This document shows positions 63,393 to 64,000 of a DNA stretch of 64,000 bases, one piece after another; position 1 is the first letter of the stretch; each line of letters begins with the position of its first letter. The stretch covers positions 1,527,501 to 1,591,500 of the forward strand of contig NZ_CP092415.1 in assembly GCF_023716465.1 (NCBI RefSeq). The letters are read 5' to 3'. The notes under the pieces were generated by a model. It was given only the letters and a program-made list of their open reading frames with translations. It was not told the DNA's origin and did not search any database. The stretch comes from Flagellimonas marinaquae (GTDB taxonomy: Bacteria > Bacteroidota > Bacteroidia > Flavobacteriales > Flavobacteriaceae). Position numbers and translations under genes: made by a program.

Positions 63393-64000
63393 ATGTGTGG
63401 AATAGCAGGAATCATTAATAAAAAGGGAGATTCACCCAAGTTGGCTGATATTAAAAAAATGACAGATGCGGTTGTTCATCGAGGGCCGGATGGGGAGGGT
63501 CACTTCATAGATTCCAATATTGCCTTTGGCCATAGAAGATTGGCCATCATAGATTTGAGTAGTGCTGGTCATCAACCCATGGAGATGGATAATTTGGTCA
63601 TAACCTATAATGGTGAGATATATAACTATTTGGAAATCAAAGATGAGCTAAGGCAAAGAGGTTGTGTTTTTACTACCAAGACAGATACTGAGGTGATTTT
63701 AAAGGCCTATGAGTACTGGGGAGAAGGGTGTGTTAACAAATTTAATGGCATGTGGTCTTTTGCTCTTCTAGATAAGGTGAGGGGAAAAATTTTCATTAGT
63801 AGGGACAGGTTCGGCATAAAGCCTTTTTATTATTTCGAAAATAAAGAAGTTTTTTTGTTAAGTTCCGAAATACGACAAATTTTAACCCAAATCCAAGAAC
63901 CAAGCGTCAACAAACAAACATTGTTCGATTACCTATACTTGGGATATCATCATCATAGCGACGAAACTTTCTTTAAGAATATTAATTCCTTACCGCCAGG
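63393..64000 (+). CDS. asnB: AsnB-type glutamine-dependent amidotransferase, 5' part
   Basis: The first 202 codons of an asparagine synthase (glutamine-hydrolysing) family protein; the gene continues past the right edge. The N-terminal nucleophile Cys2 is present (MCGIAGIINKKGD), followed by HRGPDGEG, GHRRLAIIDLS, the glutaminase YNGEIYNYLEI, and SRDRFGIKPFYYF. The synthetase domain is not visible. Within a polysaccharide locus that makes uronic acids such enzymes often amidate sugars rather than make asparagine, which cannot be decided here. It follows the flippase by 2 nt. Confidence 0.88.
   Translation, partial: MCGIAGIINKKGDSPKLADIKKMTDAVVHRGPDGEGHFIDSNIAFGHRRLAIIDLSSAGHQPMEMDNLVITYNGEIYNYLEIKDELRQRGCVFTTKTDTEVILKAYEYWGEGCVNKFNGMWSFALLDKVRGKIFISRDRFGIKPFYYFENKEVFLLSSEIRQILTQIQEPSVNKQTLFDYLYLGYHHHSDETFFKNINSLPP

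Overview
The window is chromosomal DNA from a gliding-type marine Flavobacteriaceae (Bacteroidota). Three things point there: a sprC-sprD-sprB-sprF gliding adhesin operon with type IX secretion (T9SS) type B sorting domains, the bacteroidetal -7 promoter element TAnnTTTG in front of many genes, and Bacteroidota-only families (PorP/SprF, DUF4837-type lipoprotein, PorE-like OmpA protein). The gene set recalls Muricauda/Flagellimonas/Robiginitalea-like genomes, but genus cannot be fixed by eye.

Layout. 1-4.5 kb: start of rpiB (minus, cut by the window edge), an AT-rich divergent spacer, rnr, a DUF2807-type secreted protein and a LysE-type exporter. 4.45-24.5 kb, minus strand: the sprCDBF operon, dominated by one 14.2-kb gene for a ~4720-residue SprB-type adhesin, then folB and tRNA-Cys(GCA), each with its own promoter. 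24.7-30.3 kb: glnS, a three-gene YtxH/holin-like/small-protein cassette, an SPFH protein and gltX. 30.4-37.6 kb: a large DUF4175-type membrane coiled-coil protein, ybeY, mnmG, a lipoprotein and a methyltransferase. 37.8-45.5 kb: OmpH/Skp-like lipoprotein, a membrane protein, nitroreductase, DoxX, holB, pgk, an MltD-like transglycosylase and a DUF4837-type lipoprotein. 45.6-52.8 kb: a small membrane protein, a PorE-like OmpA protein, tatA, an M23 peptidase, a GH3-family protein and a two-part protein whose C-terminus resembles AMP nucleosidase.

52.8-64 kb, plus strand: a surface polysaccharide locus running off the right edge. It holds a Wzz-like chain-length protein, the four dTDP-L-rhamnose genes (rfbD, rfbB, rfbA, rfbC), wecB and wecC for UDP-ManNAcA, a WbpD/WbpE/WbpB-like trio for a 2,3-diacetamido uronic acid, a Wzx flippase and the start of an AsnB-type amidotransferase. 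Together they suggest a Wzx/Wzy-type glycan with rhamnose and acidic (possibly amidated) amino sugars.

The points most worth a second look are: four parS-like palindromes clustered at 34-44 kb beside mnmG; a non-repeat domain inserted in the SprB repeat array; a PorP/SprF barrel fused to two SPOR-like repeats; the nucleosidase-like C-terminus of the 562-residue protein; -7 boxes so close to ATG that leaderless mRNAs are likely; and an apparently incomplete or re-ordered diacetamido-uronate pathway. No CRISPR array, transposase, integrase or rRNA was seen.
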